From NCBI GenBank assembly GCA_900466945.1, contig UBNV01000003.1, forward strand, positions 124,001 to 188,000: a stretch of DNA of 64,000 bases. The letters run 5' to 3'. The position numbers and the translations under genes were made by a program. Positions 36,476 to 45,714 of this stretch are shown here, piece by piece (position 1 is the first letter of the stretch; each line of letters opens with the position of its first letter). The notes under the pieces are model-generated. The model had not been told where the DNA came from, made no database searches, and saw nothing but the letters and a program-made list of their open reading frames with translations. Origin of the DNA: Hyphomicrobiales bacterium (GTDB lineage: Bacteria; Pseudomonadota; Alphaproteobacteria; Rhizobiales; Rhizobiaceae).

Positions 36476-37345
36476 TCAGCCCTCGTAACCCAACAGCGGA
36501 CTGTAAAGCTCCGGCCGGCGGTCACGGAACAGGCCCCAGCTGGCGCGCTGCCTTGCAATGCCTTTCAGGTCGAAGGTCGCGGTCAACACGGTCTCCGTCT
36601 CCCGATCGGCGGTCGCAACCATCGCGCCGGTCTGGTCGCAGATGAAGGACGAGCCGTAGAAGGTGAGCGACGTGCCCTTGCGACCGTCCTCCTTGCCGAT
36701 GCGGTTCGAGGCGATGACCGGCATGAGATTCGCCGCCGCATGCCCCTGCATCACGCGCTGCCAGTGACAAGAGCTGTCGAGGCTCGCATCCTGTGGCTCC
36801 GAGCCAATCGCGGTCGGGTAGAAGAGCAGTTCCGCCCCCTGCAGCGCCATGGCCCGCGCCGCTTCCGGGAACCACTGGTCCCAGCAAATGCCGACGCCGA
36901 TCGCCGCATGCCGCGTCTCCCAGACCTCGAAGCCAGTATCGCCGGGCGAGAAGTAGAACTTCTCGGTATATCCAGGACCGTCAGGGATATGGCTCTTGCG
37001 ATAAATGCCGAGCACATCGCCGGTCGCATCGACGATCGCCACGCTGTTGAAGAAGGTCTGCCCGGCCTTTTCGAAGAAGCTGACGGGAATGACGACGTTG
37101 AGCTCTTCAGCCAGCGCTGCGAAGTGCTCGATCAGCGCATTGTCATGCGCAGGCTTGGCGAGATCGAAGAATTCCGCGATCTGGTCCTGGCAGAAATAGG
37201 GTGCCTCGAACAGCTCCTGGATCAGGACGATCTGAGCGCCTTTCGCAGCGGCCTCGCGCACGAGCTTTTCCGCTCGTGCGATGTTGCCGGGCAGATCCCA
37301 TGAGCAGGCCATCTGGGTGGCGGCGACAGTGACGGTGCGGGTCAT
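36476..37345 (-). CDS. aguB: N-carbamoylputrescine amidase
   Basis: The 289-residue nitrilase-superfamily enzyme hydrolyses N-carbamoylputrescine to putrescine, CO2 and ammonia, the last step of the agmatine route. The catalytic triad is visible: Glu44 (LIQELFEAPYF), Lys117 (YRKSHIPDGPG) and Cys154 (GICWDQWFPE). The sequence DSSCHWQRVMQGHAAAN is typical of AguB. It is the third gene of puuA-puuB-aguB, 11 bases after puuB. Agmatine deiminase (aguA) is not in the window. Confidence 0.93.
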   Translation of the reverse strand: MTRTVTVAATQMACSWDLPGNIARAEKLVREAAAKGAQIVLIQELFEAPYFCQDQIAEFFDLAKPAHDNALIEHFAALAEELNVVIPVSFFEKAGQTFFNSVAIVDATGDVLGIYRKSHIPDGPGYTEKFYFSPGDTGFEVWETRHAAIGVGICWDQWFPEAARAMALQGAELLFYPTAIGSEPQDASLDSSCHWQRVMQGHAAANLMPVIASNRIGKEDGRKGTSLTFYGSSFICDQTGAMVATADRETETVLTATFDLKGIARQRASWGLFRDRRPELYSPLLGYEG

Positions 37346-37356
37346 CCCTTCTCTCC

Positions 37357-38655
37357 TTACACGCCGAGCCGGTCGCGCATGCCGTAATACCAGGCACCGA
37401 GCGCCGTGAACGGCACACGGAACATGCGGCCGCCCGGGAAGGGATAGGCCTGCAGCGAGGACCAGACGTCGAAGCGGCTCATCTGGCCGTGAACGGCCTC
37501 GCCCAGGATCTTGCCGAGCAGATGCGTCGTTGTCACGCCATGGCCGCTGTCGCCATGCGAGAAGTAGACGGTGTCCGACAGCTTGCCCATATGCGGGATA
37601 CGCGTCAGCGTCAGCGCGAAATTGCCGCTCCAGGCATAGTCGATCTTCACGTCCTTCAGTTGCGGGAAGGTCTTCAGCATGTTCGGCCGGATGACGCCCG
37701 TCAGGTTCGTGGGGTCCTGGCCGCCATAACCGATGCCGCCGCCGTAGAGCAGGCGGTTGTCGGCCGTGCGCCTGTAATAGTCGAGCACGTAGTTTGCATC
37801 CTCGACGCAGTAATTGGCCGGCAACAGTTCCTCGATCAGCCTTGCGTCCAGCGGCTCAGTTGCCATCACTTGGCTGGAGACCGGCATCATCTTCTCGGTC
37901 ACCTTCGGCGCGATGCCGGCCATATAGGCATTGCCGCAGACCAGGATATGCTTGGCTTTGACGATGCCGCCCTCGGTGCAGACGAAGGGTTGCGGGCCGG
38001 TGTCGAGATGCACGACCTTCGAATTTTCGAAGATCTTGGCGCCGAGGCTTTCGGCTGCCGCTGCCTCGCCGAGCACCAGATCGAGCGGATGGATGTGGCC
38101 GCCGTGACGGTCGATCATGCCGCCGACATAACGGTCGGTCTTGGCATATTTCGCGACTTCGGACTTGGAGACCATTTCCAGCCCGTCATGGCCATGTTTC
38201 ATCCAGTGTGCCCGGACGTCGGCCATCTCCTTCACCTGCTTGTCGGTGAAAGCAGCGAAGAAACCGCCGTCGACAAGATCGCATTCGATCCCATACTTCG
38301 CCACACGCTCACGAATGATCCGGCCGCCCTCGAGCGACATCTCGCCCAGCCGATCGGCCTTCTCCTGGCCATAGCGCTTGGCGATCGTTTCGAGATCGCG
38401 GCTGTAGCCGTTGACGATCTGCCCGCCATTGCGACCCGAGGCGCCAAAACCGATGCGATCGGCTTCCAGCACGATGACGGCATAGCCCTTTTCCGAGAGC
38501 TCCAGAGCTGCCGAAATGCCGGTAAAGCCGGCGCCGATGATGCAGATGTCGGCCGTGTGCTGGCCGTCAAGCTTCGGGCGCACGCGCTTGTCGCGGGCAG
38601 AGGCTGCGTAATAGGTGGCCGCATGGCCGGGATTGGGTCCGATCGACTTGGTCAT
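37357..38655 (-). CDS. puuB: Gamma-glutamylputrescine oxidase
   Basis: The 432-residue DAO-fold flavoprotein has an FAD motif at ICIIGAGFTGISAALELSEKG (about 37-57) and the GASGRNGGQIV segment typical of this subfamily. It also has a C-terminal FAD block (YFSHGDSGHGVTTTHLLGK). It oxidises gamma-glutamylputrescine to gamma-glutamyl-gamma-aminobutyraldehyde, releasing ammonia and hydrogen peroxide. It lies 9 bases after puuA, whose product is its substrate. puuC and puuD are not in the window. Confidence 0.9.
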   Translation of the reverse strand: MTKSIGPNPGHAATYYAASARDKRVRPKLDGQHTADICIIGAGFTGISAALELSEKGYAVIVLEADRIGFGASGRNGGQIVNGYSRDLETIAKRYGQEKADRLGEMSLEGGRIIRERVAKYGIECDLVDGGFFAAFTDKQVKEMADVRAHWMKHGHDGLEMVSKSEVAKYAKTDRYVGGMIDRHGGHIHPLDLVLGEAAAAESLGAKIFENSKVVHLDTGPQPFVCTEGGIVKAKHILVCGNAYMAGIAPKVTEKMMPVSSQVMATEPLDARLIEELLPANYCVEDANYVLDYYRRTADNRLLYGGGIGYGGQDPTNLTGVIRPNMLKTFPQLKDVKIDYAWSGNFALTLTRIPHMGKLSDTVYFSHGDSGHGVTTTHLLGKILGEAVHGQMSRFDVWSSLQAYPFPGGRMFRVPFTALGAWYYGMRDRLGV

Positions 38656-38664
38656 GGCGTCACC

Positions 38665-40023
38665 TCACACGGTCCGGATATAGGCGTCGTATTCGACGTC
38701 GGTCACCCGCAGCGAGAACTCCGAGAGTTCCTGATATTTGCAGGCGGAATAGAGGCTGCGATACTTCGGCCCGAGCGCCGCATAAGCGAAGCTCGACTTG
38801 GCGAAACGCTGCAATGCATAGTCCCAATTGGTCGGCAGCGGTTCGTGGCTCACCGCATGGTCGTCGCCGGAGATCGCGCCGCCGGGCGAGAGCTTTTCCT
38901 TCATGCCGGCGAGCGCTGCCGACAGGATCATGGCGAGAACCAGATAGGGATTGGTGTCCGACCCGGCAACGCGATGTTCGATGCGGGTCGCAGGCTTCGA
39001 CGCGGTGATCACGCGCACGGCCGCGGACCGGTTGTCGAAGCCCCAGGACGCATAGGTCGGCGCGTGTTCGGAGGGACGCAGGCGGCGATAGGAATTCTGG
39101 TGTGGCGCAAAGATCGCCATGCTCTCGCCCATGCTTTCCAAGAGGCCACCGACCGAATGGAACAGCGCGTCCGAGGGGCCATCCTCGCCGACATAAATGT
39201 TCTCGCCCTTCTCGTTGAGAACGGAGAAATGCACATGCATGCCGCTGCCGGCCTGCATGCCGTAGGGCTTGGCCATGAAGGTCGCGTCAAGGTCGTTGGC
39301 GCGGGCGACGCCCTTGACGATGCGCTTGAGCAGCACGGCATAGTCGGCCGCCGCAAGCGCATCAGGCACGTGGTTGAGGTTGATTTCGTACTGGCCCGGG
39401 CCGTTTTCACGCAGCGTCGTGTCGGCCGGGACATTCTGGGCGCGGGCAGCTGTCGAGATGCCATGGAAGACCTCCTCGAAGTCCTGCAGTTCGGAGATCG
39501 ACAGAACCTGCGTCTGGCCGGTATGCCAGCGACCGTCACGCGTGTTCGGCGGACGCACCGGGTCGAGTGCCGAGCGCACCGGATCGATCAGGTAGAATTC
39601 CAGTTCTGTGGCAACGACGGGCGTCAGCTTCGCCGCCTTGAAGCGATCGAGCACGTGGCCCAGCACCTGGCGCGGGTCGGCGTAGAAACTCTCTCCTTCC
39701 TGGGTGTGCATCTGCAAGAGCACCTGTGCGGTCGGACGCGAAAGCCAGGTGACGCGGGAGAGCGTGCCGGGGACCGGAAAGCAGATGCCATCAGGATCGC
39801 CCGTACCTTCGGCAAGGCCTGCGGCATTCACGTCACGGCCCCAGACGTCGAGGGCATAAACCGAGCGCGGCATGGCCATGCCCTTGGTCAAGACGTCGAT
39901 GGCGCGCTCCCGCGGAATCCACTTGCCGCGCGGCACGCCGTTCACGTCGATGACGAATGCTTCGAGTACTTCAATATCGGGATTTGCCGCGAAGAATTCG
40001 CGGGCCTCTTCGGCCATATCCAT
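38665..40023 (-). CDS. puuA: Gamma-glutamylputrescine synthetase (glutamine synthetase family)
   Basis: The 452-residue enzyme joins glutamate to putrescine using ATP, the first step of the Puu pathway. The glutamine synthetase fold is seen in NGPGQYEINLNHV, GSGMHVHFSVLNEKGEN and the ATP region RPSEHAPTYASWGFDNRSAA. It lacks the adenylylation loop of GlnA and has the PuuA-like opening VLEAFVIDVNGVPRGKWIPR. Adjacency to puuB and aguB fixes the assignment. It heads a three-gene operon, with two palindromes 180-220 bases upstream. Confidence 0.9.
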   Translation of the reverse strand: MDMAEEAREFFAANPDIEVLEAFVIDVNGVPRGKWIPRERAIDVLTKGMAMPRSVYALDVWGRDVNAAGLAEGTGDPDGICFPVPGTLSRVTWLSRPTAQVLLQMHTQEGESFYADPRQVLGHVLDRFKAAKLTPVVATELEFYLIDPVRSALDPVRPPNTRDGRWHTGQTQVLSISELQDFEEVFHGISTAARAQNVPADTTLRENGPGQYEINLNHVPDALAAADYAVLLKRIVKGVARANDLDATFMAKPYGMQAGSGMHVHFSVLNEKGENIYVGEDGPSDALFHSVGGLLESMGESMAIFAPHQNSYRRLRPSEHAPTYASWGFDNRSAAVRVITASKPATRIEHRVAGSDTNPYLVLAMILSAALAGMKEKLSPGGAISGDDHAVSHEPLPTNWDYALQRFAKSSFAYAALGPKYRSLYSACKYQELSEFSLRVTDVEYDAYIRTV

Positions 40024-40204
40024 GGGTCACCGTGTGGCTGATGTCGTTCGGGTTCGAAGCGCGCGATAAAGCGCTGGCGGATTTCAATCCGCTAACGATA
40101 GACGCTTTTCGCGTTATGGATCAAACACCGGCGCATGCCACTGTCGGTCTCTTCCTGATCCTCTCGACCGACGGCGTTCTTGCGACGCGAGCTTCGTTCC
40201 GGCC

Positions 40205-40235
40205 TGTTTCCACCGGGAAACAATTTGATCAAATT
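40205..40235. promoter_or_regulatory. Adjacent palindromes upstream of puuA
   Basis: TGTTTCC-ACCG-GGAAACA (40205-40222) abuts the perfect 14-bp palindrome AATTTGATCAAATT (40222-40235). They lie in the 284-bp gap between puuA and the next minus-strand gene, so they could be operators for the puuA operon. No regulator gene is adjacent. The rest of the gap holds no supported gene. Confidence 0.45.
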
Positions 40236-40261
40236 ATTTGGAATGGTTACCACCTCGGCGC

Positions 40262-40293
40262 CAAAAAGGCTAGCCCCCTGAGAAGGGGGCTAG
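40262..40293 (-). terminator. Rho-independent terminator of the DadA-like gene
   Basis: CTAGCCCCCT-GAGA-AGGGGGCTAG is a perfect 10-bp stem. On the minus strand it is followed by CCTTTTTGG, just after the stop of the gene at 40308. Confidence 0.85.
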
Positions 40294-40307
40294 AAAAGCT
40301 TTGTTTT

Positions 40308-41561
40308 TCAGGGGCGAAAGCGCTCAGGGCTCCAGGCCTTGGCGTCGATGAATGTCTTTTCCCCGTCCATCATTTCTCCGATCAGACGGCCCGTGACCGG
40401 ACCAAGCGTCAACCCGTGATGGGCGTGGCCGAAGGCGAACCACATACCCTCGTGGCGCGGCGCCTTGCCGATGACAGGCATCATGTCGGGCGTGCAGGGG
40501 CGGGCACCCATCCAGGGTTCGGCGTCCAGACGGTCGGCGAGCGGGAAGATCTCGCGTGCGACCTTTTCCGCCCGGGCGAGCTGGACGGGAGACTTGGGCG
40601 CATCGCGATTGGCAAATTCCGCACCCGTTGTCAGGCGAATGCCCTTTTCCATCGGCGCGAGGAAGTAGCCCCGCTCTGCATCCATGGTCCAGTTGTTGAG
40701 CACCGCATTGCCGGCGGGCGCATAATGCATGTGGTAGCCGCGCTTGACGCCAAGCAGGAAGCGATAGCCGAACTTGCGGGTGACCTCTTCCGACCAGGGG
40801 CCAAGTGCCAGCACAACATCGTCGCCCTCGACCATGCCGTCATCGGTCTTCACGCGCCAGCCTTTGCCCGATGTGCCGGCTTCCAGGGTCGTGGCGTCAC
40901 CCTTGACGAAGCGTCCGCCGAGCAACTGGAAATAGGCGAGATAGGCCTTCGTCAGGCCTTGCGGGTCGGTGACCGACCACGGATCGTTCCACTTCAACCC
41001 GCCGACGAAATCGCCGCGAATATGCGGCTCTTCCTTGGCCAGGTCCTCGCGGCTCAGGGCCCGGTAGCTGACGCCGTACTCGCGTGCCAGTCGCTCTGCC
41101 TCGGCCAGTTCCGCGTCGCGCTTGCCGGTGGTGCGGAAGATTTCCATCCAGCCGTCCTTGCGGATCAGGTTTTCGGCTTTTGCCGCCTGGATCAGGTCCT
41201 GATGCTCGCTGATCGAGTTTTCAATCAGCGGCGCATAGGCACGTGCGATGACCTGGTGCCGGTTCTTGTTCGAATGCCACCAGTAGCGCGACAGGAAAGG
41301 CACGAGCTTCATCATCGCGCTTGCATGATAATGCGCGTCGATCCGGTTGTTGAAACCGTAGCGGATCAACATGCCGAGTTGCTGCGGGAAGCCATAGGGC
41401 ACGACGCCCTCGCGCTGGATGAGACCCGCATTGCCGAAAGAGGTTTCCTCACCGGCGCCCCGGCGATCCACCAGCACCACCGAGCGTCCGCGACGGGCGA
41501 GATGAATAGCAGTGGAAACGCCGATGATACCGGCGCCGAGCACGATGGTGACCTTGGACAT
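40308..41561 (-). CDS. FAD-dependent amino acid dehydrogenase, DadA-like
   Basis: The 417-residue DAO-fold enzyme has an N-terminal FAD motif VLGAGIIGVSTAIHLARRG (about 6-24), DadA-type segment ETSFGNAGLIQREGV, and C-terminal WMGARPCTPDMMPVIG followed by FGHAHHGLTLGP. It probably oxidises a D-amino acid (or another secondary or primary amine acid) and passes electrons to the respiratory chain. The substrate is not decided by the sequence. The frame is open up to 41819, but the FAD motif fixes the start at 41561. It is a single gene with its own terminator, divergent from ybaN. Confidence 0.87.
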   Translation of the reverse strand: MSKVTIVLGAGIIGVSTAIHLARRGRSVVLVDRRGAGEETSFGNAGLIQREGVVPYGFPQQLGMLIRYGFNNRIDAHYHASAMMKLVPFLSRYWWHSNKNRHQVIARAYAPLIENSISEHQDLIQAAKAENLIRKDGWMEIFRTTGKRDAELAEAERLAREYGVSYRALSREDLAKEEPHIRGDFVGGLKWNDPWSVTDPQGLTKAYLAYFQLLGGRFVKGDATTLEAGTSGKGWRVKTDDGMVEGDDVVLALGPWSEEVTRKFGYRFLLGVKRGYHMHYAPAGNAVLNNWTMDAERGYFLAPMEKGIRLTTGAEFANRDAPKSPVQLARAEKVAREIFPLADRLDAEPWMGARPCTPDMMPVIGKAPRHEGMWFAFGHAHHGLTLGPVTGRLIGEMMDGEKTFIDAKAWSPERFRP

Positions 41562-41703
41562 GAAAGCTGAATTCCTGACGATGGGGATTGTCGGGCAAGG
41601 ATGCATTCCGGCCTGTTGCGGCGCAAACGAAAAATCGCCGCATTTGCCGCAATCCTCAAAATCCTTGGCAGATCCGAATCGTGCCATATCTCCAGGGGAC
41701 GCG

Positions 41704-42090
41704 ATGGCCGCAAGCGAAGGGAACCCGATGCGCCTCCTCATTCTTGCCGCCGCCTGGCTTATGGTGGCGATCGGCGTCATCGGTGTCTTCCTGCCGGTGC
41801 TGCCGACGACACCCTTCATGATCTTGGCTGCCGCCCTCTTCGCCCGGTCCTCACCGCGTTTCGAGCAATGGCTGATCGAGCATCCGCGCTACGGCCAGCC
41901 GCTCATAGACTGGCGCAGGGAAGGCGCGATATCGCAAAGGGCTAAGATTGCCTCGGTCTCGCTGATGACTATGAGCTACGGCATCGTGGTCTTCTTCGGA
42001 CCGCCACAACTTTGGCTGAAGCTGCTGTTCGGCGCAATTCTTCTTGCCTGTGCAGCTTTTGTCCTCACCAGGCCCGCACCAGGCCGGTAA
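41704..42090 (+). CDS. YbaN/DUF454-family inner-membrane protein
   Basis: This 128-residue protein has a first helix LLILAAAWLMVAIGVIGVFLPVLP, the family motif LPTTPFMILAAALFARSSPRF, then HPRYGQPLIDWRREGAIS, and two further helices. DUF454 proteins are widespread and of unknown function. The start could be ATG 41704 (AGGGGA upstream) or ATG 41728 (closest to the family N-terminus). I give the longer one. Confidence 0.85.
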   Translation: MAASEGNPMRLLILAAAWLMVAIGVIGVFLPVLPTTPFMILAAALFARSSPRFEQWLIEHPRYGQPLIDWRREGAISQRAKIASVSLMTMSYGIVVFFGPPQLWLKLLFGAILLACAAFVLTRPAPGR

Positions 42091-42117
42091 TGGCGCTGGG
42101 CTCGCGGCCATAGTGCG

Positions 42118-42450
42118 TCAGCAGAGGGTGAGCCAGAACACGCCGGAATAGGTGACGAGCGTCGAGACGATAGCGGCGACATGCGCCGCAGTTGCGATCT
42201 GGGGCAGGATATCCGACGACATCGCTTTCATCGGTAGGGTCCTCCTGCCAAACCAGTAGAGCCAAAAAAGCAGCGCCAGAGCGGACACGACGATTGCCCC
42301 CAGCAGCCATCTGAGCCCCGATGTCGGGCCGAGCGCCACCTGGTCCCAGCCCAGGCGGCATCCTGTGGCCTGCAGCCCGTAGAGCACTAGAAATGCAGCG
42401 GCCCAGACGATGAAACCGGCGAGGATTAGAACGAAGGGGGAGACACGCAT
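42118..42450 (-). CDS. Small membrane protein at the end of the oxidase operon
   Basis: This 110-residue protein has three predicted helices (about 5-27, 46-67 and 84-108). Its start is 1 base after the stop of the fused oxidase subunit gene, so it belongs to the same operon. It may be a small accessory subunit or assembly protein of the oxidase, but I recognise no family. The N-terminus is MRVSPFVLILAGFIVWA. Confidence 0.75.
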   Translation of the reverse strand: MRVSPFVLILAGFIVWAAAFLVLYGLQATGCRLGWDQVALGPTSGLRWLLGAIVVSALALLFWLYWFGRRTLPMKAMSSDILPQIATAAHVAAIVSTLVTYSGVFWLTLC

Positions 42451-42451
42451 C

Positions 42452-44977
42452 TCAACGACCTCCCGAGCCGGTCAGGCTTTGCAGGACAAACGGAAAGGCG
42501 AGGCCGACGAGACCGGTCACCGCCGTGTAGTCATGCCAGAGGCTTCCGATCCGCAAATCGAGCCGCCGTTGCATCGAAATGTAGCCACCGTGCCACCGCC
42601 ACAGACCATAGCCCGCAAGCACCGCGCCGATGCCCGCATGAAGCGTGACATAGGCGGCGACGGCGAAGGCAGAAGCCAGCGCCGCATGGCTGGTCGGCGC
42701 CGGGAGCGACGTCAGGAGCACCGACAGGGCTGAGACCGTAATCAGGTGCGCGCTAAGCGTGAATGCCAGGCCCAAAGCCGTCCGGCCGGCTCGGCCGTCC
42801 GACAGCCGTGCGGAGAGCGCTGCCCCCACCAGGGCGATGGCGGCCAGGATGGAGGGGCCGGCAAAGGTGAAGCCGAGTTCCGGTGGCGGCCAGTTTGGAG
42901 CCGATAGCCAGAGGAAGAGGGCTCCGAAGATCAGGGAGGTATAGAGCGTGGCGTCTGCTGCGAGAGCAAAGACGACGGCCCACCAGGACGGCGGCTGGTC
43001 CACCTGCTGATGATGCGGCGCGCTTTCTCCACGACCGACCTCCAATGGTCCGATGTCCTGCTTCAGACCCGTCGACGGCGTCCAGAGGAAGAAGAGAACG
43101 ACGACAGCGACGAGTGCGACTGGTGTCGCCCAATAGAGTTTCGCGAGCAGGCTGGCAAAGAAGCAAGCCGTCGCAATTGCCGTCCACAGGGGCAGATAGG
43201 TAGGACGCGGCAGGACGACGACATGATCGAGGCGTCCCGTCACCATGTCGACGGTCAGCGTCTCCATCCATCCGTTGCGCATGAAGCCGAGATAGCCGCG
43301 GCCGGCAGCCAGTTCCGGCCCCAGCACGCTCGGCTCCAGCGCGTCGGCCCGGACGTCGATATGGGGAAGCGAGCCGAAATTGTAGGAGGGTGGCGGCGTA
43401 GGCGTCGCCCATTCGAGCGTTCCCGCCTTCCAGGGATCGCGACGGAAGGGGCGGCCGTAGCGAACCAGCATGATCAGGTCGAGGGCAACAAGGGCAAAGC
43501 CGATCGTCATGACGAAGCCGCCGATGGAAGAGATGAAATTCAACACCTCCCATCCGGCTTCCTGCGGATATTCGAACACACGTCGCGGCATGCCGCGCAG
43601 TCCGGTCAGATGCATGGCGAAGAAGGTGACGTTGAAGCCGATGAAGACCAGCCAGAAGGCCGGTTTCGACAGGTGCTGCACCGGCTGCCGGCCGGTGATG
43701 TGCGGTAGCCAGTAATAGGCGGCCGCCATCATCGGAAAGACAAAGCCGCCGACCAGGACGTAATGCAGGTGAGCGACCACGAAATGCGTGTCATGGGCCT
43801 GCCAGTCGAAGGGCACCATGGCGAGCATCACGCCGGTCAGGCCACCGAGCACGAAGACGAAGAAGAAGCCGAAGACATGCAGCATCGGGATCGAGAGCTG
43901 CGGTCGCCCATGCGCGATGGTCGCGAGCCAGGCGAAGATCTGGATGCCCGTCGGGATAGCAACCAGCGCGCTGGCCGCGGAGAAGAAGGAGAGCGCCACA
44001 TGCGGAATGCCCACCGTATACATGTGGTGCACCCAGAGCCCGAAGGAGAGAAAGGCCATGGCGACGATTGCCGCCACGATCAGGCCGTAACCTTCGAGCC
44101 GTGTGCGGGACAGCACCGGAATGATGGTCGAGAGCGCGCCAGCCGCCGGCAGGAAGATGATGTAGACCTCCGGATGCCCAAACAGCCAGAAGAGATGCTG
44201 CCACAGAAGCGGATCGCCGCCGCGCGTCGGGTCGAAGAAGGGCATGTCGAAGGCCCGCTCCACTTCCAAGAGGATGGAGCCGAGGATCAGCGGCGGAAAG
44301 CCGATCAGCATCATGGCGGCGACCACTAGCATGTACCAGGCAAAGATCGGCATGCGGGTCAGCGACATCCCGGGAGACCGAAGCTTCAGGATGGTGACCA
44401 TGATCTCGATTGCAGCAGACAGGGCGGAAATCTCGACGAAGGTGATGCCGAGCAGCCAGACATCGGCATTGATCCCTGGCGAATAGGGCCGCGACGACAA
44501 TGGCGTATACATGAACCAGCCGCCGTCGGGCGCAATGCCGAAGATGAGTGCCGCGACGAGGAAGGAGCCGCCGAAGAGGTAACACCAGTAGCCATAGGCG
44601 GACATGCGCGGAAAGGCGAGGTCGCGCGCACCGAGCATCTTCGGGAGGAGATAGATCGCCAGCCCCTCGAAGAAGGGGATGGCGAAGAGGAACATCATGA
44701 TGACGCCATGCATGGTGAAGACCTGCGCATATTGGGCGGCATCGAGGAAGGTGCTGTTGGTCGAGGCGAGCTGGGTGCGGATCAGCATGGCGAGAATGCC
44801 GCCAATGGCGAAGAAGACGAGGGCGGTGACCATGAACCGGATGCCGACGACAGTGTGATTGACCGCAGAGAGGCGGGTCAATCCTCGCCCCGATCCCCAG
44901 ACGGCGTCCAGCTGATGATGCAGCCGGATCGGCGATCCCGGGGTATCGAAGCCGGTTTCGGGCGTCTTGTCCGTCAT
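42452..44977 (-). CDS. coxA: Cytochrome c oxidase subunit I fused to subunit III
   Basis: The 841-residue protein has residues 1 to about 560 as heme-copper oxidase subunit I. Haem and CuB ligands are visible in FTMHGVIMMF, FGHPEVYIIF (His, proton-channel Glu, cross-linked Tyr), WVHHMYTVG and HFVVAHLHYVLVGG. The HPEVY glutamate marks an A1-type enzyme. From about residue 600 to the end, subunit III-like helices follow (WWAVVFALAADATLYTSLIFGALFLW). It reduces oxygen to water and pumps protons. The start at 44977 overlaps the subunit II stop (ATGA). An upstream open frame to 45310 is just overlap with coxB. Confidence 0.93.
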   Translation of the reverse strand: MTDKTPETGFDTPGSPIRLHHQLDAVWGSGRGLTRLSAVNHTVVGIRFMVTALVFFAIGGILAMLIRTQLASTNSTFLDAAQYAQVFTMHGVIMMFLFAIPFFEGLAIYLLPKMLGARDLAFPRMSAYGYWCYLFGGSFLVAALIFGIAPDGGWFMYTPLSSRPYSPGINADVWLLGITFVEISALSAAIEIMVTILKLRSPGMSLTRMPIFAWYMLVVAAMMLIGFPPLILGSILLEVERAFDMPFFDPTRGGDPLLWQHLFWLFGHPEVYIIFLPAAGALSTIIPVLSRTRLEGYGLIVAAIVAMAFLSFGLWVHHMYTVGIPHVALSFFSAASALVAIPTGIQIFAWLATIAHGRPQLSIPMLHVFGFFFVFVLGGLTGVMLAMVPFDWQAHDTHFVVAHLHYVLVGGFVFPMMAAAYYWLPHITGRQPVQHLSKPAFWLVFIGFNVTFFAMHLTGLRGMPRRVFEYPQEAGWEVLNFISSIGGFVMTIGFALVALDLIMLVRYGRPFRRDPWKAGTLEWATPTPPPSYNFGSLPHIDVRADALEPSVLGPELAAGRGYLGFMRNGWMETLTVDMVTGRLDHVVVLPRPTYLPLWTAIATACFFASLLAKLYWATPVALVAVVVLFFLWTPSTGLKQDIGPLEVGRGESAPHHQQVDQPPSWWAVVFALAADATLYTSLIFGALFLWLSAPNWPPPELGFTFAGPSILAAIALVGAALSARLSDGRAGRTALGLAFTLSAHLITVSALSVLLTSLPAPTSHAALASAFAVAAYVTLHAGIGAVLAGYGLWRWHGGYISMQRRLDLRIGSLWHDYTAVTGLVGLAFPFVLQSLTGSGGR

Positions 44978-45672
44978 GGTGCAGGCCCTTCCGCCGTCAA
45001 CGCAGTCAATCTTTGCCGATAGGTCTCCGGCGGGTGGGCCTCGATCGTGAAGCGCATGCCGGCATGGCCGGTGCCGCAATATTCCGCGCAGATGCCGCCG
45101 TAGCGCCCGGGGACATCGGCCTTGATCCGGAGCACGGTGGTGTGGCCGGGCACGGCGTCGATCTTGCCCGCGAGGCGCGGGATCCAGAAACTGTGCACGA
45201 CATCGGCGCTGGTCACCCTCACTTCCACGACGCCACCGGCGGGAATATGCAGCGTCTCCGAGGTCGACACGTCGGCGGCAAGATCGGGATAGCGGAAGTC
45301 CCAGCGCCACATGGCGCCTCTCGCCTCGACGCGGGCCATCACGGGTTCACTCTGCCAGGCGCCGATCAGATATTCGCCCTGCGCCATGCCATAGGTCATC
45401 AATGCAATGAGCACGGGAACCGGCAGGAACAGGCCACCGGCGATCATCCAACCCTTCACCGAGAGACTGCGTCCGAAGCCCGGGCGGAAGAGAACCAGGC
45501 CGAAGAGCACGATCACGAGGGTAAGGATCGCGCAGGCGCCGGCCAGCATGACCCACCAGAGATTTGCAATCGCGCCGGCATAGGGACCGGCCGGATCGAG
45601 CGTAGATAGATCGCCGGAACAGGCGGCAAGAGGTAGAACGATAAATGGTGCGATGAATACGCGGTGGAACAT
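44974..45672 (-). CDS. coxB: Cytochrome c oxidase subunit II, lipoprotein form
   Basis: The 232-residue protein has lipobox LPLAAC with Cys18, two membrane helices (about 38-62 and 75-95), and a periplasmic CuA domain. The CuA ligands are all present: His160 (VVHSFWIPRL), Cys195, Glu197, Cys199, His203 and Met206 (CAEYCGTGHAGM). No cytochrome c domain is attached. It accepts electrons from a cytochrome c or similar donor. It is the first gene of the oxidase operon. The divergent DUF2231 gene begins only 42 bases away, so the promoter region is very short. Confidence 0.93.
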   Translation of the reverse strand: MFHRVFIAPFIVLPLAACSGDLSTLDPAGPYAGAIANLWWVMLAGACAILTLVIVLFGLVLFRPGFGRSLSVKGWMIAGGLFLPVPVLIALMTYGMAQGEYLIGAWQSEPVMARVEARGAMWRWDFRYPDLAADVSTSETLHIPAGGVVEVRVTSADVVHSFWIPRLAGKIDAVPGHTTVLRIKADVPGRYGGICAEYCGTGHAGMRFTIEAHPPETYRQRLTALTAEGPAP

Positions 45673-45714
45673 TCCCCGTACTCCGCGCCTTTTGACCGAA
45701 AACGGAGGACTTCC

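Noticed and set aside
37489..40041. 850-codon plus-strand frame antisense to puuA and puuB
   Set aside because: Both minus-strand genes have clear family motifs, and the plus-strand translation is low in conserved features and rich in Arg/His/Asp.
39957..41570. 537-codon plus-strand frame antisense to the DadA-like gene
   Set aside because: It is shadow coding opposite a gene with an FAD motif, and it crosses the terminator at 40262-40293.
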